Below, piece after piece: positions 12,016 to 23,900 of a stretch of DNA of 64,000 nucleotides. The notes below the pieces were generated by a model. That model was given only the letters and a program-made list of their open reading frames with translations, was not told where the DNA came from and did no database searches. The translations under genes were made by a program, and so were the position numbers. Every line of letters starts with the position of its first letter. Position 1 is the first letter of the stretch. The stretch comes from Sialis fuliginosa (lineage: Eukaryota; Arthropoda; Insecta; Megaloptera; Sialidae): contig OY540812.1 in the NCBI GenBank assembly GCA_961205875.1, positions 22,701,098 to 22,765,097 of the forward strand, read 5' to 3'.

Positions 12016-12309
12016 TGCCGGCAGTACACACTCGCTGTAGATTTCGCCGAGACATTTGATAATGTGAGGGTGCACAAGCACGTGGATGTACACATTCAGC
12101 TTATTCCATTTAAACCTCAGTACCACTCATTACACTCAAACAAGAATGAGCGTGAGGGTATACTACATGCTCTCGGTTCCTTTGATCGTGGTCAAAAAAT
12201 CGACTATGTGGAGCGCTCACGAGACACTACAGGAACGAGCCGAGCGTTGCCAGTACACTCTCGCATTCGGGTAGTCTCGCTTATGCTTGGCAATTGTATA
12301 CTGCTGGCA
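12016..12309. mobile_element. TIR element with TTA target duplications
   Basis: The left end TGCCGGCAGTACACACTCGC pairs with the right end, whose reverse complement begins TGCCAGCAGTATACAATTGC. TTA lies directly outside both ends (12013-12015 and 12310-12312), fitting a 3-bp PIF/Harbinger-type duplication. The 294-bp interior is GC-richer than its surroundings. Its open frames are compositional and resemble no transposase. Confidence 0.55.
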
Positions 12310-12976
12310 TTACAGTACAAAAATTTGATCTCAAGAAGTTGGATTCAGTAAAATATAAAATAAATTTATTAACTTATTATTACTAATATTTATTAATACA
12401 AAAATTTTTGATAAACAAAATTAATTATAGTGAACAATATACATGAACAAAGAAGTATTATATTCTTCATATTAAAAAAACTTTGTTATATTTTTTCAAC
12501 TCTAACTTGTCTATTATGCTGACACAAATCACAGAAGTATGAACTCACTATAAACATAAACTATGTTATATGCTCCCTATTAGTAAATGACTGTTCTTGA
12601 TTAGGACAATCTCTTATGCAACTACTCTCCTCTAGCGAGGCTGGGAGCTGTTTTAAATAAAAATATTAACTTTATCTCTGCCACATTGAACTGTTTTTAT
12701 ATTACAAAATACCAAACATAGAATACACAGGAGCACTTACATGTACTCCATAGTCTATGTTTGTACTCATTTATAGTGTCGGCATAATAAACAAGTACCC
12801 AATATTTTGTCATTATCTTATATAGGTTTCATTACATTTGTTATAGTTTATATATTACATAAATAAAATAAAGTCAATATTGATTATATCATTATAAGGT
12901 TGTAGAACAGAACCTTAATATTTTTTTCTCAAAATAGTCAAAAGTACTAACTATATTTTAAAATCAATACAATATT

Positions 12977-13289
12977 TTAATTCGCACTCTCACAAGCATC
13001 AATCCAATCGTTATACACATCAACAGGCTCCGACAAAAAATTGATTGTAGTTTGAAAATCTTCTAAACACACTCGACAGGTAATCCTAGCTAAATTTCGA
13101 CCTTTATCCCTGCAAAAATACAATACACGTGAAAATATAAATATACTGAATTTTTCGAAAAATTATAACTTACATTTTAACATCACAAGATTTTTCATGA
13201 TTACAAAAAGGACAATTAAATTGTTGTTCTAAAGGCTCAATTGCTTTTCGTTTTGTTGGCGGTTTTCTTTTCGATTTACGTCTACCCAT
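12977..13289 (-). CDS. Elof1: Transcription elongation factor 1 homolog (ELOF1), complete
   Basis: Coding exons are 13174-13289 and 12977-13109, joined in phase 2 at GTAAGT (13173) and an AG acceptor (13110-13111). The product has 82 residues, against 83 for human ELOF1. It opens [15 protein letters not shown], the conserved basic tail that contacts nucleosomal DNA. The zinc ribbon follows: CPFC (Cys26, Cys29) and CRVC (Cys50, Cys53), with SCDVKMD between them. It ends [10 protein letters not shown] plus SAN, typical of the family. ELOF1/Elf1 binds elongating RNA polymerase II near the DNA entry site, helps passage through nucleosomes and supports transcription-coupled repair. The gene is divergent from eIF2B gamma, whose ATG is 458 bp away. 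The start is the only ATG that gives the family N-terminus. Nothing is missing and confidence is very high. Confidence 0.97.
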
Positions 13290-13747
13290 TTCAGTATTTT
13301 ATATACTGTATTTGTATACAAAAGTAGTATATCCAATATACTTTATAATAAATGTAAAATATTATTTGAGATGTTCTGACTGCTTCACAAAAACATTCTT
13401 TGACATTTCAAGACGCGTACTTGAATATAGCTGCAATACATTGGTTACAAAAATTTTTCGTCTTAAAACCCTACAAACGTCAACCTTTTAAAATTACAAA
13501 AAATAACCTAACTACATATATTTTTACATCACATTTCATTACATTTCACCAACATATTGTTAGAATTTGTTTGAATATAAGCTTAGATTAAATTGTACTC
13601 ATTTAAATTGACCTGCTTCATATTGAGGTTTTTTTATTTTATTCATTTAATTGAAGTTGCAATAAATAAAAACATTTTGTAAGATATATCGGATATATCT
13701 GTTATTAACAATTCTTTAACAATATCTTAATTTTTAGAATAACGAAA
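13290..13747. promoter_or_regulatory. Bidirectional promoter between ELOF1 and eIF2B gamma
   Basis: The two ATGs point away from each other across 458 bp, which must hold both promoters and both 5' leaders. Just before the eIF2B gamma ATG there is an acceptor-like tract ending TTTTTAG at 13738, and GTAAGA occurs near 13679. A tiny 5'-UTR intron of about 60 bp is therefore possible. I see no TATA box with good spacing for either gene, which fits housekeeping promoters. Confidence 0.55.
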
Positions 13748-16016
13748 ATGTTATGTAAAGGACTACAGGCTGTTGTAATGGCAGGTGGTCGAGGCTCACG
13801 TATGCCAGAAATTTCAACGGGTAAACCAAAGTGTTTATTATCTGTTGGAAATAAACCATTAATATGGTATCCGTTACAAATGTTAGAACATGCTGGTTTT
13901 TCAGGTACAAATATACATTTATTTTGTTTTATATTTTTAATTTAATTAAATAATAGTATTTTTTTGTAATTTGTAGAAGTGATAATAATCATATTGGAAA
14001 ACCAAAAAGTTGAGATACAAAAAGCGATTGAAAAAACAGATATTAGATTAAAAATAGATTATGTAAGCATATCTTCCAATGAAGATTTGGGAACAGTGGA
14101 TTCTCTACGTTTGTTAACAGATAAGATTTCTGGAGATTTTATAGTGATATCAAGTGATTTTATAACAGATATAAATCTGAACACTATAGTTAATGTATTT
14201 AGGAAGCATAATGCATCTATTGTTAGTTTACTCCATGATACTGAACATTTGAAAATTGTTACTCCTCCAGGTTCAAAATCTAAACATAAACCAGGTAAAT
14301 GTTATATAATGATTAAATGATTGCAAATTAACTACTAACTAGTATCTGATCAAAAGTTCAATTTCGACTGAAACTAAATTTGTATTGTCTTGTAATATGC
14401 TTAACGTGGCGTCCTGTTTTTTGCACTCTATCCAAGTGTCTGAGGAAAGCATCAGTTCACAAAAATTGATTCTGTTATTGTTCTTGAGAATAAAAATAAA
14501 TAGTAACGTTTTAGATGCTTACCTGTCCTCGATGGGGTCCTGTCAGTTTTCTAATTTTGATACCTGAGTATTTCATAAGTGAAATTATTTTTCAATATTT
14601 ATTTAACAGTAAATCAAAAAATATTTCTAATTTTCTCAACTTTTTCTCTTTGGTTGCAATTATAACTGTTATCATGGTGATTTTGATCTATTTTCTAGAA
14701 CGAGACATAATTGGTATTGACAACAAAACAAACAGACTAGTATTTCTCGCAAGTTCTAGTGATTTTGATGACGAAATACAGTTTACAAAAAGATTACTCA
14801 GAAAACATAATGACATGACTCTGTACAGTCGATTACTCGACTGCCATTTATTTGTAATGAAACAGTGGATTCTAGAGTATATTCATCATGAAAAATCGTT
14901 TACAACAATCAAAGGTGAACTGATACCACACATAGTAAAAAAACAGTTATCTAAAATTCCTAAATTACCTGAAAACGATAAAAATGTATCTCTTGTAAAT
15001 GCTGAGCTACGGAATGATATTTTCCAATTTGCAAAAGAGGATGATCTTGAGGAAAAAGTTAAGGCAACTTCTACATACAATGATCATATAGGTGATATGA
15101 AACCAGTATATCATGGAGATATTATAAAATGTTATGCATATTTAGCAAACAATTCATCTTTTGGAATCAGGGTAAATACACTCCAAGCTTTTTCGACAGC
15201 TAATAACTTGATTTCAGAAAAATGGGATAGTATAACACATGGAAAACAGTTAAATAAAATGCACCCAGAATCTGAAATAAAGACAAAACAAATTGATGAG
15301 GAGTCAATGGTAGGAGAAGGTTCAAAATTAAGTGAAAAGACATCAATTAAGAGTAGTTTTATTGGATCGAATTGTGTTGTAGAGAATAAAGTCAGGATTT
15401 CTAATTGTATATTGATGAATGGTGTAACTATTGCTGAAGGGTAGGTTTGATTTAAATGATATGTGATAGAATACTAAAATACTTTTCTTGTTTTAATTAA
15501 CCTTCATATAATTACCAGGGTATCTTTTTACATATTTACATTATAGATCAGAACATAATATGTAGTAGGACAGTTGTCTTTGTACATTTATATTCAAACT
15601 AAATTATTTGTGTAAAAATTATTTAATGTAGAAATTATTGCATCAGTAACTCAGGTGGTGACGTCTATTGTATAATTACGTTTAAGGCATAATTATACTA
15701 ATGTACATATACTTGTTGATAGTTGTACAACTAGTAATCCATTGCACGAGTAATTATGTTAACAGATACCTCAGACCAAGAACTTTTTAGCTTCCTCTTG
15801 AATAATATAATTGTAGGATTATATTTATTCATTAATGTTTTTATTTTATTTTATTTTAGTTGTGTTTTACAAAACTGTATTTTGTGTGATGGAGCTGAAA
15901 TTGAAACTGGAGTAGAATTAAAAGATTGCCTGGTTGGAAGTCGACACACAGTTACAGCAGACTCCAAGTATTTTAATGAAGTGCTTACTGCAGTGGATAG
16001 ACTTATGGAAATATAA
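13748..16016 (+). CDS. eIF2B3: Translation initiation factor eIF2B subunit gamma, complete
   Basis: Coding exons are 13748-13904, 13977-14294, 14699-15440 and 15860-16016, with all GT-AG junctions in phase (1, 1, 2). The product has 457 residues; human EIF2B3 has 452. The N-terminal nucleotidyltransferase-like fold shows [11 protein letters not shown] (residues 9-19) and [20 protein letters not shown], with the SSDF strand motif later. After a low-complexity linker (KSKHKP) and RDIIGID, the C-terminal left-handed beta-helix has hexapeptide-type repeats such as [27 protein letters not shown], and LKDCLVGS. It ends LMEI exactly as in animal orthologs. With eIF2B epsilon it forms the catalytic part of the decameric GDP/GTP exchange factor that recycles eIF2, the target of the integrated stress response. 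A 46-bp tandem duplication follows the stop. The start is the first ATG after an acceptor-like tract. Confidence 0.97.
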
Positions 16017-16072
16017 TTTTAATAAGGTGCTTACTGCAGTGGATAGACTTATGGAAATATAATTTTAATAAG
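15981..16072 (+). repeat. Perfect 46-bp tandem duplication across the eIF2B gamma stop codon
   Basis: The 46 bases at 15981-16026, covering the last codons ([11 protein letters not shown]), the stop and the first 3'-UTR bases, are repeated exactly at 16027-16072. Because the first copy keeps the stop, the protein is unchanged. The identity of the copies implies a very recent event or an assembly artefact. Confidence 0.9.
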
Positions 16073-16196
16073 GTAATTTAGGAGTATATTACCATCCAGG
16101 AGACCTAAATAATATGGAAAAATAAGGAGACCAGAAAGGGAAAAAATTGATAAACAAATTGAAAACTATTTTGAAGTTATTTTAACAGAATAATCA

Positions 16197-16202
16197 AATA
16201 AA
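16197..16202 (+). terminator. Candidate polyadenylation signal of eIF2B gamma
   Basis: The first AATAAA after the stop lies 180 bp downstream and is followed by A-rich then T-rich sequence. A canonical signal at a normal distance, though several AT-rich alternatives exist nearby. Confidence 0.5.
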
Positions 16203-16515
16203 AAATACAAATAGTTATTTAATAGTATTGTAAATATGAAAATGTATACTTTCTCTCGTTTTGGCGTTCTTTGTAATAATGATTATTATACAGTTACTTT
16301 ATGCATAAAGTATTGTAAAATAATAATGATTCACTCGTGTTCTTGCATATACAATTATGTAGGTACATATTTTAATAATCTATTATATTGAGAAACGAAA
16401 AATAATATATTTGCATACGTAAAAAGTATATTATTTGTTTTTCTTTTCTATTTTTGTTTATTTAATATAACATAGTAGTCTTTTTCAATGTGATAAATAA
16501 GTTCCACAAAAAACT

Positions 16516-17032
16516 TCATGTAAAAAAATCACACAAAAAAATACAGCTTAATTGGAGATACGTTGCATAATTTTCTAAAACTGCATAAAACCAAAGCAAT
16601 TTTAATGAGTAAAAATAAGAAAAAGTCCCACAGGGAGAATAAAGGAGGAGGTCGATGACTTGAACTAATTTTAAGACCAAAAAATTGCAGACTTTGATGC
16701 ACTTGTACATGGGCGCATTGTCATGGAGAAGCCACCAGCTGCCTTTTTTCGGTACTGAGGATGAACAAAGTGTGACTTACTTATTCCAGTAATATTCTCC
16801 ATTAGTCTCAAAGACAAACAACAATCTTCTGAAGGAGTTTTTGAATTTTCCCGATTATTTCATCGTTTTGAATCAATACTGGCCTGCCACTATGGGGATC
16901 ATCCAAGTGATTTAATATCATTTTTAAAACGCTCAAACTACTTGAAAATGTTTTTTTTTGATGGGGCTTTACACCAAATTTGATATTCACTCTTTTCTTG
17001 AGATCCATTTTGTAACAAGGCAAAATAAACAC
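16516..17032 (-). pseudogene. Degenerate mariner-family transposase
   Basis: The 5' part (17008 downward) reads MDLKKRVNIKFGVKPHQKK, like the mariner N-terminus, followed by DDPHSGRPV and a helix-turn-helix-like stretch. After a frame break, LLHDNAPMYKCIKV at about 16680-16730 carries the HDNAP motif with the second catalytic Asp. It is followed by LLYSPCGTFSYFYSLKL, a decayed form of the PPYSPDLAPxDF block. The region is shorter than the usual transposase of about 345 residues, with frameshifts and lost middle segments, so it is dead. I could not identify its terminal repeats. Confidence 0.75.
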
Positions 17033-17916
17033 ACGTTAGTTGTTGTTGTCAAAACAAACTGAGTCAAGATTCGGTGCTGAAATTTTACACACTTGTAGAT
17101 GAGGCTTTTATTGATACAGTGCATACTGGAAATAGAGGATGGCATGACTAGTATCGTTTAGAAAAAATCAGTTCCCGAATTTTTGGGACAGGCCATGTAG
17201 AGGGATACATCAGTCCTGCTCCAGGCCATTGAATATCTATATCTATGTCACTGTTTGAATTTAAACCTAAATGAAGAAGTACTTGATTTAATTATTTTTC
17301 TATACCACTTTTGTTTATTTGTAATAATAAATTAAAGGAAAAAAATGTATCTTCAAAAACTAAGTAAAAGAGGTCTTTATTTCAAATATTCAATAAAACC
17401 CAAACAATTAGATTGTACTCTATATACAAAAGATTGTGCTTATAAGTATTTACAATTAATCGCAAATAACAAAATTTAATTCAGTACACAATTGATAGAT
17501 ATATTTGAATGAAAAGCTTAGTACATTTAGTCTAAAATTTATTATTTTTAAGATTACAAACATTTTTTAAATTTTATTGAGAAGCATACTTATTTTATAC
17601 ATATATATGTATTTTATCTCTAAAATTTATTTAACTATGACCAGCATAGTACTTAATTATATTTAAATGATAATATCTGACATCATAATATACAAAAGGC
17701 GATATCTCTTTTACCAAAACTAATATAATGCAAAAGTATGGAATAATTTAATTTTTTAACATTAACAATTAATTATTATCATATATTATTATTTTCCAAA
17801 AATTACTAATACATCAAGCTGTTTCAATACAGTCAAGAAACATAACTAAAATATTGTTTAACTATTTTTATTATTTGTTTTTTATTTTTGTAGTCGCTCC
17901 TTTTGCATATTACGGA

Positions 17917-18208
17917 CAGGGGAACGTCCATAAACCACGTCTCTTTTAGGGGGAAGGAGATATAGCTATATTGTCTACATGGGGGTTGGGAGGGTCATAT
18001 TAAAATGTTACATATTATTATTTATTATATTATACAAATAAAAACAGAACATTATTAGACGATTAATCCATATTTATTAAAATGTTTACTTCATGCTGAA
18101 ATAGTTTTAAAAAAGCATATTGTAATATATATGGTACTGCGTTAGGTAACAATAGGCAAGTGGGTCTAATGTCTACATGGAATTACATGGTTTATAGACA
18201 TTCCCTTG
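17917..18208. mobile_element. TIR element (GTCCATAAACCACGT ends)
   Basis: The left end CAGGGGAACGTCCATAAACC resembles the reverse complement of the right end, CAAGGGAATGTCTATAAACC. The 292-bp interior has no useful open frame. The end sequence resembles hAT-type ends found widely in invertebrates, but I could not see a matching 8-bp duplication. Confidence 0.5.
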
Positions 18209-20215
18209 ATATAATAAAATAAAAATGATATCTCAAATATTAACAGTAAGTATAAATTTATTTTTAAAATATACATGCAATAATGGAATGTATATTTGTC
18301 ACCATTCTCAACAAATAAAAGTAAAAGGTTTTGTAAAATGTAGTATATATGATTTGACAGGTTCGAGGTATTGTCATTTCACATTTATATACATAACAGT
18401 AGTAACATGATTCTATAGGCACTTATTTGATTAAATAAAGCATGAAGTTAATGCTATATTAATAAAATTGTACATAGCATAATGACATAAGACAATCATT
18501 TTATACATATAAAAGCAATTTACAGTACTTACTTAATGTAAAATAAATAGATCTTATAACAATTGATATAAAAATCAAAGGTTCTAAGAAAACAGAGCTA
18601 TTGTTATAATGTATTATTTTTTTTAATGAAGATATGCTTTTGTACTTTAATTGTGATTTATATATTTGATTAAAAAAATTATTTCTGATTATGTGTTATT
18701 GTGTTATTAGAATAGAATCACAAATATTTTTATAAAGTAATTTTATTATGGAATTTTTTACTTAGAAACCAAAGAGATATCTCATAGAAAGCATTTTATT
18801 TTTGACAAAAAATATTTCATCAAAATAAATAAGTGGAATTTTTTTCATAATAAAAACTACAAAGTATAAATATTATATATCGTTTTTTTATTCAGAAAAT
18901 GGGATGATTAGCGATTTTAAAAATAAAACTTAAAATATTTTATAAATGGTCCCTGAAAATAGGCACTTGTACAAGTAACAAAGAAATGTCTTTAAAAGTA
19001 GTATATTTTTGATATAAAAATAATTTAAAATTTAAATATAAAATAACAAATATAAATCATAAATTGCACTTGATAATAAATTGAAAATACAATTTTTAAT
19101 TACAAAAATATCGAAAAATATAATATATCAATATAATCATTTAACAGTTTTATAATTTATTATACTATCATAATAAAATATTGTGCAACATAATTATTCT
19201 TTTTAATAAATTTAACATACTTCGATTTATTATTTATGCAAGAGAATATTTTAAAGCAATTGGTGAAACTAATTTAAAAATTATAACTTCCTTAACATAC
19301 TAATTGTATAATTAATTAATATATATGTATAAATATTTACAGAGGTAATATTACAAATAAATAAAAAAAAACACACTGTCAGATCATGAAGTTAAAATAT
19401 TGTTCCTTCTTTTATATGAATTAATTTCATAATAAATATGATGCATAAAACTGGAGACTAGTTTTAATTAACAAATTATAAGTACAATTATTTCAGATTA
19501 ATTTATTTGTTTACTGAATTTTATTGATTATACTTAAGAATATATCAGTGTTACCTCGAATTTATATAGGTTCAGCTTCAAAGGACCAGGTAATTTTAAA
19601 AAAAAGTTGAAACATCCAATTTTTCATCTTGCTTTTGATGTAGCAGGTACCTATATGAATACTTTATGTGTCATTTTACAATGCTGCATCAACTGTATTT
19701 CTCAAATTGCACTTTTTACCGATTGTTGAAAATCTGATACTATGCTGAATACAAATGTCCTAATCAAATTTAACTCGAGCCTTTCAATAAAAATAAAAAT
19801 TTTGGCCATGTATACAATGAGGGGATCATTGTCAAAATTGGTATTGTAGTAAATGGATTATATTGTATTTTATAGAAAATTAATTTAAATATTACTAATA
19901 TCAGTAAAAGTTTTTTATATAATTTAGATGACATTTGTTACTCAGCATGTATTTAAGACAAAAAAAAAATATTTAAAATGGCCGTTATTTCAGCTCTCTT
20001 AGTTAAGCTATTTCAAAAAAATCCTGGTTTTTAAAAACTATATTAATTTTGTTTTCCAGATTTAATTTAATTTAATAATTCTTACTGATTTTAAAATATG
20101 TATACATATAATAAGATCAGTTAATTGTTTAAACTAGCACCAACTAACTTATATATTAATACATATAGTATATAATATAGTATAGTTAGACAGCACTCTT
20201 TTAACATTAACCCAT
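18209..20215. other. AT-rich intergenic stretch between convergent genes
   Basis: Between the eIF2B gamma 3' end and the elongase 3' end I see only very AT-rich sequence with no convincing exon or structured element. Confidence 0.4.
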
Positions 20216-20216
20216 T

Positions 20217-20949
20217 TTTATTTTATAAAATCTTGATGCAAGTCAAGGTAAACTATATTAATTTCAAAGTAAATAATAATATTTTCTATAAATACTCAAT
20301 TATTCATAAAACATAAACTAGTAAACTCTAATAAATCTATTATAAAAATGCAAAATAATTTTATGAATATATGAATATTTAAACAATACATTTTTAGAAT
20401 AAGCAATAAAATTCATATTTAATTTTAAATACATAATTAATTTTCAGACTTTATATAAAACACAAAAACATCAATTAAAGCAGTATTTTTCAAAATTTTG
20501 ACACTAGGGTTCTAATCATAAATATATTGTTTAAGACAGATAGCATACGTACTTCTTTAGTAGCACCATTAATTAGCATTGTTAAGCGACATGTTTCATT
20601 ACCATGCATTCATACGAGAGCATGGCAATGGGTGTTCTGCAGCACGATTCGGTTTGGCAATGGTGAATTTGGCACAGCTGAGTGGTTTGTGTGCCACGCA
20701 GTCTATTTCTTTAATGCAAGGCCATCTTCAGTGGATAGGAATTGTCGCTTGACAATATTTTTAGCAAAAGTTGGGTCCCTAATGTTTCATAGTTCGAAGA
20801 ATACCAAAATAAGCATTTCTAATTGATTTTTTGATGCATTTAATAGAAAACTTAAATAAATCTATATCTGTACAGCGTTTTTTTAAGTCGTTTATGCATA
20901 ACAGTTATTAAAATACTCAACAACATGATGATTGGCAATATAATAAATA
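20217..20949 (-). other. Probable 3'-UTR of the elongase gene
   Basis: The sequence downstream of the elongase stop holds no minus-strand AATAAA until about 20222-20217. It includes a less AT-rich block at 20530-20800 that also opens a 99-codon frame on the plus strand without any recognisable domain. I infer a UTR of roughly 0.7 kb; its end is uncertain. Confidence 0.35.
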
Positions 20950-23900
20950 TTATTTATCTTTTTTTCTCTCTATAATTGTTTGACTGATGTACCCGTTGTT
21001 GATTCCATTTAAGTAACCCTCTTGTACGGATTTGGTATATTCGTTTGTTGCATACGATGTCTTTAAGTTACCATTCGTAATACTATTGGATATTTTTCCA
21101 TTAATACCATTTGAGTGTTTCTTTTCATCTTCAAGGACAGGCTGTAATAAATGAAAATAATTACATATACATATTTTTTTATTATTTGCTAATAAATTAT
21201 TAATTCTCTACAATTTAATTAAATTAACATTAATAGTTGTCGCTAATTAATGTGATTTAATATTAATATTGAACTAGAGAAGTGTTTTGACATTTTAGAG
21301 TTTCAAGATTTTTTATAGTTTTCAGATTTTTTCAACGTGAATAACAAAATATATAAATAAAACGTGTTGACTATAATATTTTCACAATAAAAAGAATACA
21401 TCAGTTTGTAACTGAAACTAGCAGAAACAATTTTTTTTAAATTGGACTAGTACCATTTTTTACAATAATGTTTGTTTCAAGAAAACATTCCAGAGTAGAT
21501 TCAGCTAGAAAAATATTTAAAAATAAACTCACCATGCAAGCTCCTTCATTTCTGGAATGTTTAGATTTGCTTGTATATTTAACTTTGTAGAAATCGGAGA
21601 AGAGGAACAAAAACATGACTCCATGAAGACCAATCCATATCATGAAACCTTTGGGATAGTTGCATTCCGTGAACAACAGTTGGAACTGGTGAGCAAAGAT
21701 TGCTACGAACTGAACCTGAAAATAAATTATGCTTAATGTATGCTTAACAGAGTCTAAGCTATTATGCTTAATATTTTTCTTCCTATAGCTTCTTAAATAG
21801 AACTTTCAGAAAACATAAACCCCAAATATCCTACACTAAACTTTATTTTATTTTAAAATATGGATTAATAATAATTAAATACATTAATAATTATGAAAAA
21901 AAATTCCAGCAACACATTAGAGTATCGTAGTACCCCATTTAAAAAGATTATGATAATCTTTAAGTTTGAAGATACATGTGAGCAATATAATTAACTGTAA
22001 TTATCAATTATAGCTATTCTATATATCAATTTCATCAAAAGTATTAAAAAATGCAAATATTCGCTTTTACAAAATGATTTTTTGTTCTTTTGCACTCTTA
22101 TTCACTTATGATATAAGCACTTTTGTTACAACCCTAATCTTTATACTTTTAACTGGATCCACTATTGCATTAGTGTCATTCATTATTAGCCAATGTATTG
22201 AATTGAAATAAACATACCATTTGGAAACTTGTTAAATATTTCTTCCACCAAATGTACTTTTGATATTGAGGACCCATTGCAGCTACCATGTAGTAAAAAT
22301 ACATAACAATATGTACAAAGGTATTGAGCAATGCAAAGAAGGTACTGTGGCCACCTGAAAATTAAATTAACTATAAGAGTCTAGAAATTATACATGTAAT
22401 TAATATGTCATTTGTAAGCCAAAATATTTTGTTGATTTTCTAATATCAATGCTTAACTATAATGACTACACTTCAAAAAGAAATATATTTACACCTTAAC
22501 AAGAATAAAACAATGTCGAGTGACATTGTTTTATATCTTATTTAGTTTATTTACTATATCAACTTTATTTGAATCTTATGAGACTACGGTATTTGTGATT
22601 TGATATAAATTTCAACCAACTCAAAAGTTGACCACTTCAACGGTCAATGCTAGGTACAAGTGATTTGTTTGCACAATGACAATTGAAAAGTGGTTAATTT
22701 TATACATTAAAAAGTAAATACATACAGAACTCATGAAAAAAAATATTAAATATATGTAAATGATTTCATTTGATTAGCCGACTTTTAGTTGTTTGAGCAC
22801 TAACATTTTATTTGACCAACTAGTTAATCAGTAAGCTTGTGTGTTCTAGTTTTCCAGCCAACTTAAAGTTTTTAGTAGTAGCTTTTAATATATTAGTTGT
22901 CAATAAAATTAAAAACATTAGGTATGTAGGCGTAGCTTATATAGCTTTTATTAGACTTCCAATAAATCTATTTATTATTTTTTTACTCTGTCTTTTGGTG
23001 TTATTTGTCAAAACATTACTAGTTCTGTATTTACCTGGGGCAAATTTCATTCCCATCCAAACCGAGAAAGGCATACAACCATGATGTATTACATGTAAAG
23101 TTGACACGTGGTTATTTTTCTTTCTTAATATGAAAAATAGTGTGTCGAAGAATTCTGTGAACTTCGAGAAGTAATACCACCAGCAAGTGCGTGCCATCTA
23201 CAAAAAAATATATACATTGATTGCAATTTACTAATAAACTTGAGTAAAGATTCTTGATTTCTTGGTACAAGCTATGTCTTCTATCTTATATTTTCATATA
23301 TACATATGTATATAGCTTGGATTCAGAAAAAAAGAATTTGTTTCCATAAAAATAAGATAGGTAATAAAATGATGATGAATTACTTTATAAATAAAACTTT
23401 TCTTACCCTCAAAGCAACAGGGTCATTAGAATAATCGACAGGTTGACATCTAAAACTATACTGTCCCCACCAACCACTTTGAAGATACTGAAAAAATAAA
23501 AATATGTATTACTATAATATAAATAAATTATGTAAAAATCAGAGGTGAGTCCTACCTATTTGTTCTGGAACTTATAAAATCTATTAGTTCTCTAGCTTTT
23601 AAACTCCGGAATGAATAGAATCTATTAACTCTGAAGGGAATTTTTTTAAATCTATTATTTTTCGAGTTTATAAATTCCGGAATTAATAAAATCTATTAAC
23701 TCTGAATGGAATTTGTGTCGGAACTTACAGCTATTAGTTCTCTGGCTTATTAACACCGGAATCAATAGAATTTATTAACTTCAGATTAAAATATGCTATT
23801 TAGTGTCTTCAGAACAATTAAAGTCTATGTACTTACTCCCAAAAATAAATAAACATTTTAGAATTTTTATCCTTTTTATGCAAAGATTCATAATCTACAA

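Noticed and set aside
12064..12351. Plus-strand 95-codon gene
   Set aside because: Most of it lies within a terminal-inverted-repeat element and it resembles no protein family.
14515..14698. Upstream extension of the long open frame that continues into eIF2B gamma exon 3
   Set aside because: It lies before a clear acceptor (TTTTCTAG) and does not match the family; the coding part starts at 14699.
20527..20826. Plus-strand 99-codon gene
   Set aside because: It is antisense in the probable 3'-UTR of the elongase with no recognisable domain.
22839..23084. Plus-strand 81-codon gene
   Set aside because: It overlaps an elongase intron and exon in antisense and shows no domain.
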